NCBI GenBank assembly: GCA_903872155.1 | Contig: CAIQJP010000146.1 | Location: forward strand, 30,906-94,905 | Length of the DNA stretch: 64,000 nucleotides | Source: an uncultured Actinomycetes bacterium | GTDB taxonomy: Bacteria; Actinomycetota; Acidimicrobiia; Acidimicrobiales; Ilumatobacteraceae | Reading direction: 5' to 3' | Shown: positions 24,462 through 32,336 of the stretch, piece after piece | Layout: the number at the start of each line of letters is the position of its first letter | Position numbering within the stretch: the first letter of the stretch is position 1 | Program-made: the position numbers and the translations under genes | The notes under the pieces: model-generated | Told to the model about the DNA's origin: nothing | Databases searched by the model: none | Seen by the model: only the letters and a program-made list of their open reading frames with translations

Positions 24462-26212
24462 AGCAGGTCCTTGCTCTGAGCAGATACCTGTTCGGTCGGA
24501 CGTTCGTAGGCCTGCATGAGCGCGCGATAGGGGCCGCTTTGTACAAGCAGTTCTAAATGCTGACTTGGTCCGATGATTGTTTCTTGATGAAAAAACATCA
24601 CGTAGTCGGCCATACCAATGAGCGATGGTCGAGATGCAACGGCAATGACAACTGCATCAGACAATTCATTCTCAATATTCTTCAGAACCTTCATTTCGGT
24701 ATTTGGGTCTAGTGCGCTTGTTGTGTCATCGAGGAGAAGAACTTGCGGACGTCGGATGATCGCTCGGGCTAAAGCAATCCTTTGACGCTGCCCACCTGAT
24801 AGCCCGACGCCTCGCTCCCCGATAATCGTGTCGACACCTTGCGGAAGTTGGTGTACGAAATCTGCTTCGGCGACCGCCAACGACCAATACATTTCCTCGT
24901 CTCCAAATGGCTCACCCATGCAAACGTTGTCTCGAACCGATGTCCCGAAGAGAAAGGGCTCCTGAAAGACGAGACAGACATTGTTTCCTGGGGAGGAAAT
25001 TTCGCCGCAGACAAAAGGAATTATTCCAGCGAGCGATTGGAGGAACGTCGACTTGCCACAGCCGGTATAACCAACGAGAGCGGTAAACGTTCCTGGTTGA
25101 AAAGTCGCCGAAAAATCATTCAGTAACACGTGCTCTGGGTCATGACCGACAGAGACAGATCTCATTTCTAGCGCAATTCCCTCTCGCGCATACTTCAATC
25201 GCGGATCGGTCAGCATTGGGCTCAGACGCAGTGTTTGAATTCGTTCAAACCCGGCTTGTGAACGCGGCATTTCGGAGAGTGCGTACCCGATCAAACGTAA
25301 AGGGAAAACCAAAAGCGTGAACATGTAAATAAAGCTCGCCAACTCACCCACCGACAGGTCGCCACTGCGAACCCGGAAGGCCCCGCCGATGACCAAACAG
25401 ATGTTGGTGAGATTGGGAACGAAGTCGAGGGCTGCCTCGAAAAGAGATCTCAACCGAATCGCTTCGACTCGAGCATCTTGAACTCGTGATGCGATGACGG
25501 CAAGCCTTTCAGTCTCACGATTTTCTGCACCAAAGGCTTTCACAACGGTGACACCTTCGAAACTTTCGTGAACTGCAGCCGATAGTGATCCCAATTCTCC
25601 TTGCGCGATATCAAACCATTTATCAACTCGACGTTGATACAACACATTGAGGCCAATCAACAATGGAAAAATTGCCGTCGCTGCTATACCGAGAATTGCG
25701 TCATTGGAAATCAGGCCATAGCCAGCGATCACCATCATCAAAATGACGCTGCTTGCATAAGGCAGCGGAGCCATGACTGCCACGCTGGCATCAACGTCGA
25801 CCCCAGCGCGCGTCAGCAAATCTCCGGTTGACTGTTGTCGGTGCCATTGAGGTGGCTGTTGCACCAGGACATCAACCACTTCGTCGGTCAAACTCTGAGC
25901 AGTTCTCCATTGGGCCCTACCAGCGAATGAGCGTCGAACGATGACCCCACCGGCGCGAATCAGCGACAAGCTGAGAAGCAGTCCTACTGCAGCCAGAGTG
26001 CGCGACAGCGAGAAATGTTGCGAGTCAAAACGTCGAACAATGACTTCATCAATGATCCAGCGAAGTAACCAAGACGAAGCGACGGTACAAACTGCGAAAA
26101 GTGCGGCGCCGCCCATCGAAATGGAGAAAAGTGCCGGATGGTACGAAATGAGTGCGCGAAGCAACTTGATTGTGCGTTGAAACCTTCCTGAAGTTGACGA
26201 ATGATCGTGCAC
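24458..26212 (-). CDS. ABC exporter half-transporter, degenerate-site subunit
   Basis: 584 residues, same exporter architecture as its neighbour. Walker A is VGYTGCGKSTFLQSLAG, the signature a perfect LSGGQRQRIALARAI, and Walker B PQVLLLDDTTSALDP, where the catalytic Glu is Asp. The switch position reads VIAVASRPSL with no His. In heterodimeric exporters this pattern marks the subunit that contributes the non-hydrolytic site. Begins with GTG at 26212 (AGGA 8 nt upstream) and diverges from the DoxX gene by 28 bp. Confidence 0.88.
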   Translation of the reverse strand: MHDHSSTSGRFQRTIKLLRALISYHPALFSISMGGAALFAVCTVASSWLLRWIIDEVIVRRFDSQHFSLSRTLAAVGLLLSLSLIRAGGVIVRRSFAGRAQWRTAQSLTDEVVDVLVQQPPQWHRQQSTGDLLTRAGVDVDASVAVMAPLPYASSVILMMVIAGYGLISNDAILGIAATAIFPLLIGLNVLYQRRVDKWFDIAQGELGSLSAAVHESFEGVTVVKAFGAENRETERLAVIASRVQDARVEAIRLRSLFEAALDFVPNLTNICLVIGGAFRVRSGDLSVGELASFIYMFTLLVFPLRLIGYALSEMPRSQAGFERIQTLRLSPMLTDPRLKYAREGIALEMRSVSVGHDPEHVLLNDFSATFQPGTFTALVGYTGCGKSTFLQSLAGIIPFVCGEISSPGNNVCLVFQEPFLFGTSVRDNVCMGEPFGDEEMYWSLAVAEADFVHQLPQGVDTIIGERGVGLSGGQRQRIALARAIIRRPQVLLLDDTTSALDPNTEMKVLKNIENELSDAVVIAVASRPSLIGMADYVMFFHQETIIGPSQHLELLVQSGPYRALMQAYERPTEQVSAQSKDLL

Positions 26213-26228
26213 CCAATATTCCTAGCAG

Positions 26229-26234
26229 TAATCT
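26229..26234 (+). promoter_or_regulatory. Leaderless-type -10 for the DoxX gene
   Basis: TAATCT, GATCTC, then the ATG at 26241. Confidence 0.5.
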
Positions 26235-26240
26235 GATCTC

Positions 26241-26771
26241 ATGCTTAGTCTTCAAAATCAGTTCGGTTTAGATCAGATCAATTTTGGTCTGCTCGTTTTA
26301 CGTCTAGTGCTTGGTCTGTTTCTCGCTTACCACGGGTACAACAAGGTGTTTGGTCAGGGCGGTCTTTCGGGCACTGCTTCTTGGTTTGGAAGTATTGGTA
26401 TGAAGTGGCCCAAGTGGCAAGCACGAATGGCCGCGGCGACCGAGATCGGCGCCGGTGTGTTGCTTGCCTTAGGTTTGCTCACTCCTCTCGCTGCTGCTGG
26501 GGTGATTGGTGTGATGGTGGTGGCTATTTACACGTCTCACTTGAAGGTCGGATTTTTTGTTTTCCTTCCGAATCAGGGTTGGGAATACTGCGCAACGATT
26601 GCGCTCGGAGCGCTTGCCGTTGGTGCAATGGGGCCAGGTGAATGGTCGATTGACAATGCGATTGATTTTACGATTTCTGGCTGGGGCGCCTTACTTGTGA
26701 CGGCCGTCCTCGGAATTGGCGGCGCCGCATTGCAGTTGGCAACTTCGTATCGACCAGCACCCAAATCATGA
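26241..26771 (+). CDS. DoxX family membrane protein
   Basis: 176 residues with four hydrophobic helices. LLVLRLVLGLFLAYHGYNKVFG is the typical DoxX first helix with its YHGYNK end, followed by GVLLALGLLTPLAAAGVIGVM. DoxX/DoxD-like proteins are linked to thiol or oxidative stress complexes in mycobacteria; the role here is not known. Leaderless-type start. Its stop overlaps the next gene's start as ATGA. Confidence 0.85.
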   Translation: MLSLQNQFGLDQINFGLLVLRLVLGLFLAYHGYNKVFGQGGLSGTASWFGSIGMKWPKWQARMAAATEIGAGVLLALGLLTPLAAAGVIGVMVVAIYTSHLKVGFFVFLPNQGWEYCATIALGALAVGAMGPGEWSIDNAIDFTISGWGALLVTAVLGIGGAALQLATSYRPAPKS

Positions 26772-27310
26772 GTGACGGCAGCGAGAAGTCTCCCCGTTCA
26801 CGTCGACCATTACAGATTTTTTTAGGAGCTATTTGTTTAAGTCTGGCGGCGTTTTGGGTTTATGCATTGTTCTTCGCTTCAAAACAGGGCGTCAACGTAC
26901 TTGAAGATAAGGCCTGGACTGTCCGAGCAGAAGAAATATGCAAAAACGCCAATCTTGAAAGAGACAAGCTCATTGATCTTCGCCGCATTGATTCGGTGAA
27001 CGGAAATGCTCTCTCAGAAAGAGCAGACATCATCGATAAAGCAACGGCGATCATTCAGCAAATGCTTGATGATGTGGTAGCTCGGGTTCCTGTCGGCGTT
27101 GAGGATGCAAAATTGTCCAATCGTTGGCAAGAGATCTACCAAAGCTGGATCAATGCAAGAATTGATTACACCGCGGTTTTACGTACCGGCGAAAATGCTC
27201 CTTTTGCAGAATCAATGCTCGAAGGTTCGCCGGAATCTGACTACATCAACGACTTCACCACGAACAACCGAATGACGTCCTGTGCGGCGCCGATGGACTT
27301 AGCCGTTTAG
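26768..27310 (+). CDS. Hypothetical protein with one membrane helix and extracytoplasmic domain
   Basis: 180 residues. A basic N-terminus (KSPRSRRP) and one helix (IFLGAICLSLAAFWVYALFF, about 18-37) are followed by a helical, charged domain predicted to be outside. Two cysteines (RAEEICKNANL and TSCAAPM) could form a disulfide joining its ends. I do not recognise a named family. It is translationally coupled to DoxX (ATGA), so the two may form a membrane complex. It overlaps the convergent acyltransferase by 4 bp. Confidence 0.65.
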   Translation: MSDGSEKSPRSRRPLQIFLGAICLSLAAFWVYALFFASKQGVNVLEDKAWTVRAEEICKNANLERDKLIDLRRIDSVNGNALSERADIIDKATAIIQQMLDDVVARVPVGVEDAKLSNRWQEIYQSWINARIDYTAVLRTGENAPFAESMLEGSPESDYINDFTTNNRMTSCAAPMDLAV

Positions 27311-27978
27311 TTCTTAACGTCGTGCCATGTGCCGTCAATGTATTGCCGAATAACTCGTGCTGGTGAACCGACCGCGACACTGAATGACGGAATCGAACCA
27401 GTCACAACACTGTTGGCTCCGATCACAACATGTTCGCCGATGTCGGCGCCAGGAAGAATCACACTGCCGTAGCCGAGCCACGAGCCGTTACCGATACGGA
27501 CTGGCTTTTCGGGCATCGTCTGCACGGAGATCGGCAAAGTCACATCTTGATAGCCGTGGTTTTGGTCGGTGATGTAGACATTGTGACCAGTCCATACGTC
27601 ATCACCAATTTCAATCGAGAAATGGCCGACGATGCCACTCCCCTTTCCGATCAGACAACGATCGCCAATCGTGACAATACGTTCGGCAATACATTGTTGA
27701 CCCGGCACCATTCCAGCCGACAAGGTGCACTGCGGACCAATCATGGTGTTGCGACCGATGTGTATGAACTGTTCGTTGAAAATGGTGTTTGTCGGGAAGC
27801 AGATCACACTTTGTTGTCCGAAAGATCCGAATTTTTGGCCCCGTCGCGTTGTCGCACCGATGGCTCCTGCCTCGATGGCCATTTCCCAGAGGTAATGAAC
27901 TGCCCGAGCAAAGAAACGATTTCGCCAGGCCCGGCTTTTGGTCATCGCAACTGGTGCGTAAGCCGGTTCATCTTTCAC
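27307..27978 (-). CDS. Hexapeptide-repeat (LbetaH) acyltransferase
   Basis: 223 residues with left-handed beta-helix repeats: IHIGRNTMIGPQCTL, VTIGDRCLIGKGSGIVG, IEIGDDVWTGHNVYI, VRIGNGSWLGYGSVI and ADIGEHVVIGANSVV. NVYITDQNHGY contains the catalytic-type His of the maltose/xenobiotic acetyltransferase group. Typical roles are O-acetylation of sugars or of cell-surface polysaccharide; the acceptor is unknown. The GTG at 27978 is supported by a TAATCT hexamer exactly 6 nt upstream. Confidence 0.82.
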   Translation of the reverse strand: MKDEPAYAPVAMTKSRAWRNRFFARAVHYLWEMAIEAGAIGATTRRGQKFGSFGQQSVICFPTNTIFNEQFIHIGRNTMIGPQCTLSAGMVPGQQCIAERIVTIGDRCLIGKGSGIVGHFSIEIGDDVWTGHNVYITDQNHGYQDVTLPISVQTMPEKPVRIGNGSWLGYGSVILPGADIGEHVVIGANSVVTGSIPSFSVAVGSPARVIRQYIDGTWHDVKN

Positions 27979-27984
27979 GTCTTG

Positions 27985-27990
27985 AGATTA
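27985..27990 (-). promoter_or_regulatory. Leaderless-type -10 for the LbetaH acyltransferase
   Basis: On the minus strand TAATCT, CAAGAC, then GTG at 27978. It fixes a GTG start. Confidence 0.5.
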
Positions 27991-28023
27991 TCGGTAAGTG
28001 CTTGTTGGCAGTGATCAATCTGT

Positions 28024-28029
28024 CAGCAT
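28024..28029 (+). promoter_or_regulatory. Weak leaderless-type -10 for the P1 peptidase
   Basis: CAGCAT lies 6 nt before the ATG at 28036. It keeps the A2 and T6 positions but not T1, so it is tentative. Confidence 0.25.
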
Positions 28030-28035
28030 GGGCTG

Positions 28036-29121
28036 ATGGATCGATCAGACAATACGCCGACACCTGCGCCAGCGCTCAATGATTCATTTACTGACGTAGG
28101 TTCGGTCAAGGTCGGACATTTCGCTCGAACATCTCGAGGTTGGTTGACCGGAACCACTGTGATCTTGACACCTACGGGTGCCATTGCTGGAGTTGATGTA
28201 CGAGGTGGCGGACCTGGTACTCGAGAGACCGATCTTTTACGACCAGAGAATTTGATTCAGAAAGTACACGCCATTGTTTTAAGTGGGGGCAGCGCCTATG
28301 GATTAGCAAGTGCTCACGGTGTGATGGAGTTTCTCGAAGAGGCCGGTTGTGGATTCCCCGTTGGCAGAGACGAGGCGTGGGTGGTCCCCATTGTTCCTGG
28401 AGCTGTGATCTTTGATCTTGGGCGCGGTGGAAAGTTCATCAATCGTCCTGATTCAACTTTCGGTTATCGCGCGTCTCAATCAGCCAAGACGCGAACGACT
28501 GCTGTTGGTTGCGTCGGTGCTGGAGTAGGCGCTCGTTCGGGTGGACTCAAAGGTGGTCTCGCGATGGCCAGCACTCAGATCGATAGTGGACATGTGGTGT
28601 CGGCAATCGCCGTCGTGAACTCAATTGGATCAGTGATCAATCCAGAGACGTGTCTTCCATGGAATGACTCGCCAACTCGATTACGGCGTCCGAATGTCAG
28701 TGATCGGAAAGCTCTCCGTGAATATTTGACATCTCTCGAAACGTCGGTGACATCAACTGCCGCATCGCTGAACACCACCATTGGTGCGGTCGCCACAAAC
28801 CTCCGGTTGTCGAAGTCTGAATGCACTAAGTTCGCCGCCGTCGCCCATGATGGCTTAGCTCGAGCGGTGCGGCCTGCGCATCTCATGAACGATGGCGACA
28901 CGATATTTGGACTGTCTGTTGGTCATGGTGAATTGGTTCTGTCCGAAAATGAGCCAGTTTTTAGCGACCCGGTTGGACGTCCTGCTTTACTGAACAAAGT
29001 TTTGGCGGCAGGTGCCGATATGTTCGCCCAAGCCTGTACTGAAGCCATTTTGCTCGCCACATCTGCGGGTGGAATGGTGAGCTATCGCGACCTCTGTCCT
29101 TCGGCATTTGTGAGCCACTGA
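28036..29121 (+). CDS. P1 family peptidase (DmpA/S58, autoprocessing)
   Basis: 361 residues. TPTGAIAGVDVRGGGPGTRETDLLRPEN and IVLSGGSAYGLASAHGVMEFLEE (shown in parts) are the conserved N-terminal blocks. SLNTTIGAVATNL is the expected autocleavage and N-terminal nucleophile region, and HLMNDGDTIFGLS follows. Members are aminopeptidases on D-, beta- or L-amino acyl peptides and amides, maturing into two chains. Here the predicted cleavage is before the TT pair. It precedes panB by a 126-bp gap. Confidence 0.85.
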   Translation: MDRSDNTPTPAPALNDSFTDVGSVKVGHFARTSRGWLTGTTVILTPTGAIAGVDVRGGGPGTRETDLLRPENLIQKVHAIVLSGGSAYGLASAHGVMEFLEEAGCGFPVGRDEAWVVPIVPGAVIFDLGRGGKFINRPDSTFGYRASQSAKTRTTAVGCVGAGVGARSGGLKGGLAMASTQIDSGHVVSAIAVVNSIGSVINPETCLPWNDSPTRLRRPNVSDRKALREYLTSLETSVTSTAASLNTTIGAVATNLRLSKSECTKFAAVAHDGLARAVRPAHLMNDGDTIFGLSVGHGELVLSENEPVFSDPVGRPALLNKVLAAGADMFAQACTEAILLATSAGGMVSYRDLCPSAFVSH

Positions 29122-29247
29122 TGGGCATGCCCTAAATCACAAAAAATCAGTCCTCGAAACGTCTAACTAGGTACCTGTGTCGCTAGGTTTCGCTCTGCTG
29201 TTTAAGTTGTGACCTGTTCCCCCGTATCGACCCCACGAGGTTCTGTG

Positions 29248-30075
29248 ATGCCATCGCTGCCCAACGATCGTAAGAAAGTACAGGTTCCTGATCTCGCTGC
29301 GTGGAAGGCCGAAGGTCGGCGCATGACGATGATTACGGCGTACGACGTCACTTTTGCTCGCCTGGTTGATCAAGCCGGCATCGACATGATCTTGGTCGGC
29401 GATTCAGTTGGCATGGTCGTTCAAGGAACCAGCAATACGATTCCGGTCGATCTTGATGAGATGGCATATCACGTTCGTTGTGTTGCTCGCGCGAACACTA
29501 AAGCACTTGTGGTTGGAGACTTGCCGTTTGGTTCGTATCAAATCAGCCCCGAACAAGGTGTTGAGTCGTCCATTGTGCTCATGAAGAATGGCGCTCAGTG
29601 CATCAAGCTCGAAGGTGGCGTGCACATGGCTGAAACGATTGCCGCAATTACCCGCGTCGATATTCCAGTGATCGGGCATATCGGGTTGACACCACAAAGT
29701 GTTCATCGCATGGGTGGCTTTAGGGTGCAAGGTCGTACCGAAGGCTTTGAAGCTGGCGGCCGTGAACGAATTCTTGAAGATGCTCATGCGGTCGAACAAT
29801 CAGGGGCATGCGCAATTGTTATTGAGGGCGTCCCCATGGAACTCGCTCAAGAGATCACCCAAAAGGTGAGTATTCCTACCATTGGTATCGGTGCAGGAAT
29901 TCATTGTGATGGTCAAGTATTGGTTCTCCACGACGTTTTAGGTTTGTGTGATTCGAAGTATCGCTTCGCCAAGCATTACGCCGATCTGCGAACTCCGACT
30001 ATTGAAGCAACACAGGCATTCATTGCTGATGTGCGCAGCGGTTCTTTCCCCGATGACGCTCACTCGTTCCACTGA
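29248..30075 (+). CDS. panB: 3-methyl-2-oxobutanoate hydroxymethyltransferase
   Basis: 275 residues. RRMTMITAYDVTFARLVDQAG, MILVGDSVGMVVQG and DLPFGSYQISPEQGV mark the substrate and metal sites of PanB, with GHIGLTPQSVHRMGGFRVQG and IPTIGIGAGIHCDGQVLV further on. It adds a hydroxymethyl group from methylene-THF to 2-oxoisovalerate, the first pantothenate step. The ATG at 29248 has GAGG 8-9 nt upstream; an in-frame GTG at 29209 would add non-family residues. The panB-panC gap is 5 bp. No panD is visible in the window. Confidence 0.93.
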   Translation: MPSLPNDRKKVQVPDLAAWKAEGRRMTMITAYDVTFARLVDQAGIDMILVGDSVGMVVQGTSNTIPVDLDEMAYHVRCVARANTKALVVGDLPFGSYQISPEQGVESSIVLMKNGAQCIKLEGGVHMAETIAAITRVDIPVIGHIGLTPQSVHRMGGFRVQGRTEGFEAGGRERILEDAHAVEQSGACAIVIEGVPMELAQEITQKVSIPTIGIGAGIHCDGQVLVLHDVLGLCDSKYRFAKHYADLRTPTIEATQAFIADVRSGSFPDDAHSFH

Positions 30076-30080
30076 CGACT

Positions 30081-30920
30081 GTGCGCATTCTTCGTACTCC
30101 TCAGGAACTCAGTCAAACCGTTGACGCCTGTCGAGTTCATGGTCAATCGGTGGCCATGGTTCCCACAATGGGAGCATTACATCAAGGTCATACGTCGCTC
30201 TTTGATATTGCCCATGAACACGCCGACGTTGTCGTGGCGACGATCTTTGTTAATCCGTTGCAATTTAATAACGCAACAGATTTTGATAAGTACCCGCTTC
30301 AATTTGATAGCGATATTCAAATGCTTGAACAACATAATGTCGAATTTCTATACGCACCCAACGTCGAGACTATGTACGGTTCACAGTTCTCGACGAGTGT
30401 CCACGTTGCCGGAATCACCGATGTCTTAGAGGGTTCTTCACGACCTGGACATTTTTCTGGAGTCGCAACCGTTGTTGCCAAGCTGCTTTCTGCGGGTCGA
30501 CCTGATGTCGCGATTTTCGGTCAGAAGGATTTTCAGCAGTTCGCGGTCATAAAACGGATGGTGGCCGATCTAGATATGCCTATCGAACTCATCATGGCTC
30601 CTACGGTTCGCGAATTTGATGGATTGGCAATGTCGAGTCGCAATGTTCGGCTGTCCGAATCGGCTCGGACTGAGGCAGCGGCTATTTCGCAAGGTCTTGA
30701 TGCGGCTCAAGAGCAATTCGCGACCGGAATCAGGGACACTACGCAGTTGATACAGACAGTCGAAACGGCGATCGGCTCAACAGATACAGAAATTGACTAT
30801 GTGAAAATCGTTGATTCGGTGTCATTGAAAGAAATCTCAGTCGCAATTCATGGAAGCGTCATTGTTGTTGCCGTCATACTTGATGGCGTCCGGCTTATTG
30901 ATAATCACATTCTGGTTTAA
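30081..30920 (+). CDS. panC: Pantoate--beta-alanine ligase
   Basis: 279 residues starting with GTG. VAMVPTMGALHQGHTSL is the ATP-binding HXGH region, VATIFVNPLQFN the pantoate site, VAIFGQKDFQQFAVIKRM the KDFQQ block and GLAMSSRNVRLS the SSRN motif. It joins pantoate and beta-alanine through a pantoyl-adenylate. It follows panB in the same operon and is followed 3 bp later by an FAD oxidoreductase gene. Confidence 0.93.
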   Translation: MRILRTPQELSQTVDACRVHGQSVAMVPTMGALHQGHTSLFDIAHEHADVVVATIFVNPLQFNNATDFDKYPLQFDSDIQMLEQHNVEFLYAPNVETMYGSQFSTSVHVAGITDVLEGSSRPGHFSGVATVVAKLLSAGRPDVAIFGQKDFQQFAVIKRMVADLDMPIELIMAPTVREFDGLAMSSRNVRLSESARTEAAAISQGLDAAQEQFATGIRDTTQLIQTVETAIGSTDTEIDYVKIVDSVSLKEISVAIHGSVIVVAVILDGVRLIDNHILV

Positions 30921-30923
30921 CTC

Positions 30924-32318
30924 ATGACACCGTCGATCATCCCGGAGAAGTGTCTATGGAATGAGATCGACCAAGTTGGCATTGTGGTTCCGGAGCAAGA
31001 ACGGTCGGATCACGATCACACGGATTTCGATGTTGTGATCATTGGTGCTGGCTATACAGGTCTGTGGACAGCGTATTACCTTCATCTCAACGACCCCTCT
31101 CTAAAAATCGCTCTACTTGAAAAGAACACCGTCGGATATGGCGCGAGTGGACGTAATGGTGGTTGGTGTTCAACGATCATGCCGATGTCCTTAGATTCAA
31201 TTTCGAAGCAAAACGGACGCACTCAAGCGATCGCCATGCAAAATGCGATGTTTGCAACATTGAAAGAAATCCGCGACAGAACTACTACTTTGGGAATCGA
31301 TTGCGATTTCGTACAGGGCGGTTCGATCGAAGTTCTACGTACCGAGAATCAGAGTGATCGGGCAAAGAGTCGGGTGCAACATCTCCGCGAATACGGCTTC
31401 GGTGAGAACTTTTATAAGTTATTAGATCGGGATCAAACGCTCGACATCATTGAAGCAAGTCAGACCTTAGGTGGCCTGCTAGATACGCAGAGCGCAGTGC
31501 TACATCCAAAGAAATTGTGTGTTGGTTTGGCCAATGTTGTGCGGGCGCAAGGAACCAAAATCTTTGAGAACACCGATGTTCTGGCCTATACATCTGGTCA
31601 AGTGGAAACGCTGCGTCGCACTTTCAAAGCCTCGACTGTTTTGCGAACGACCGAAGCCTTTAGCGTGAATTTTTCGCAGGCCAAGCGTTCAGTGATTCCG
31701 CTGTATTCAATGATGGTTGCAACAGAACCACTTTCTGCTGATGTTTGGTCTGAGATTGGTCTCGAAAGTCGTCCGTCCTTTAATGACGGACGCAACATGA
31801 TTATTTATGGGCAAAGGACAGCCGATCATCGACTGGCTTTTGGCGGACGTGGAGCTCCTTATCACTTCGGATCAAAGATCTCCACCGACTCTGATTTCAA
31901 TCAAGGTGTCGCACAAAGACTTCGCACAACTTTGGTTGATCTATTTTCCGTTTTGGAACGAACTGAATTCACTCACCATTGGGGTGGACCGTTGGCTGCT
32001 CCACGTGATTGGACGTTCAATATTTCGTATAACCCCGCAACCGGTCTTGGATCAGCTGGGGGCTATGTCGGCGATGGAGTCGCAACATCAAACTTGGCTG
32101 GTCGAACTTTGGCCGATCTGGTGTGCGATAAGTCAACCGACATCACTCGTCTCCCTTCGGTGAATCACTCCTCAAAGAAATGGGAAATTGAGCCCTTACG
32201 ATTTGTCGCAGTGAACTCGCTGACGAAATTGGCGATGTTGGCTGACTGGAGAGAAGAAAGAACGGGTCGACCTGCACGATTGATTAACGCAGTCATCGAC
32301 AAAATCTCCGGTGGCTGA
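30924..32318 (+). CDS. FAD-dependent oxidoreductase (DadA/PuuB-like)
   Basis: 464 residues. VVIIGAGYTGLWTAYYL is the FAD dinucleotide motif at about residue 36, GYGASGRNGGWCS the second FAD contact, and FTHHWGGPLAAPRDWTF plus GLGSAGGYVGDGVATSNLAG the C-terminal flavin region. It resembles amine or D-amino acid oxidases such as gamma-glutamylputrescine oxidase; the true amine substrate is unknown. Its place directly after panC is curious and could point to beta-alanine supply from polyamines, but that is speculation. Confidence 0.82.
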   Translation: MTPSIIPEKCLWNEIDQVGIVVPEQERSDHDHTDFDVVIIGAGYTGLWTAYYLHLNDPSLKIALLEKNTVGYGASGRNGGWCSTIMPMSLDSISKQNGRTQAIAMQNAMFATLKEIRDRTTTLGIDCDFVQGGSIEVLRTENQSDRAKSRVQHLREYGFGENFYKLLDRDQTLDIIEASQTLGGLLDTQSAVLHPKKLCVGLANVVRAQGTKIFENTDVLAYTSGQVETLRRTFKASTVLRTTEAFSVNFSQAKRSVIPLYSMMVATEPLSADVWSEIGLESRPSFNDGRNMIIYGQRTADHRLAFGGRGAPYHFGSKISTDSDFNQGVAQRLRTTLVDLFSVLERTEFTHHWGGPLAAPRDWTFNISYNPATGLGSAGGYVGDGVATSNLAGRTLADLVCDKSTDITRLPSVNHSSKKWEIEPLRFVAVNSLTKLAMLADWREERTGRPARLINAVIDKISGG

Positions 32319-32336
32319 TCAATACTTCAGCCCTGT

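Noticed and set aside
29123..29132. Palindrome GGGCATGCCC after the P1 peptidase gene
   Set aside because: No T-run follows and no loop exists, so it is not a terminator; a single site is too little to call an operator. The rest of the 126-bp gap before panB shows nothing firm.
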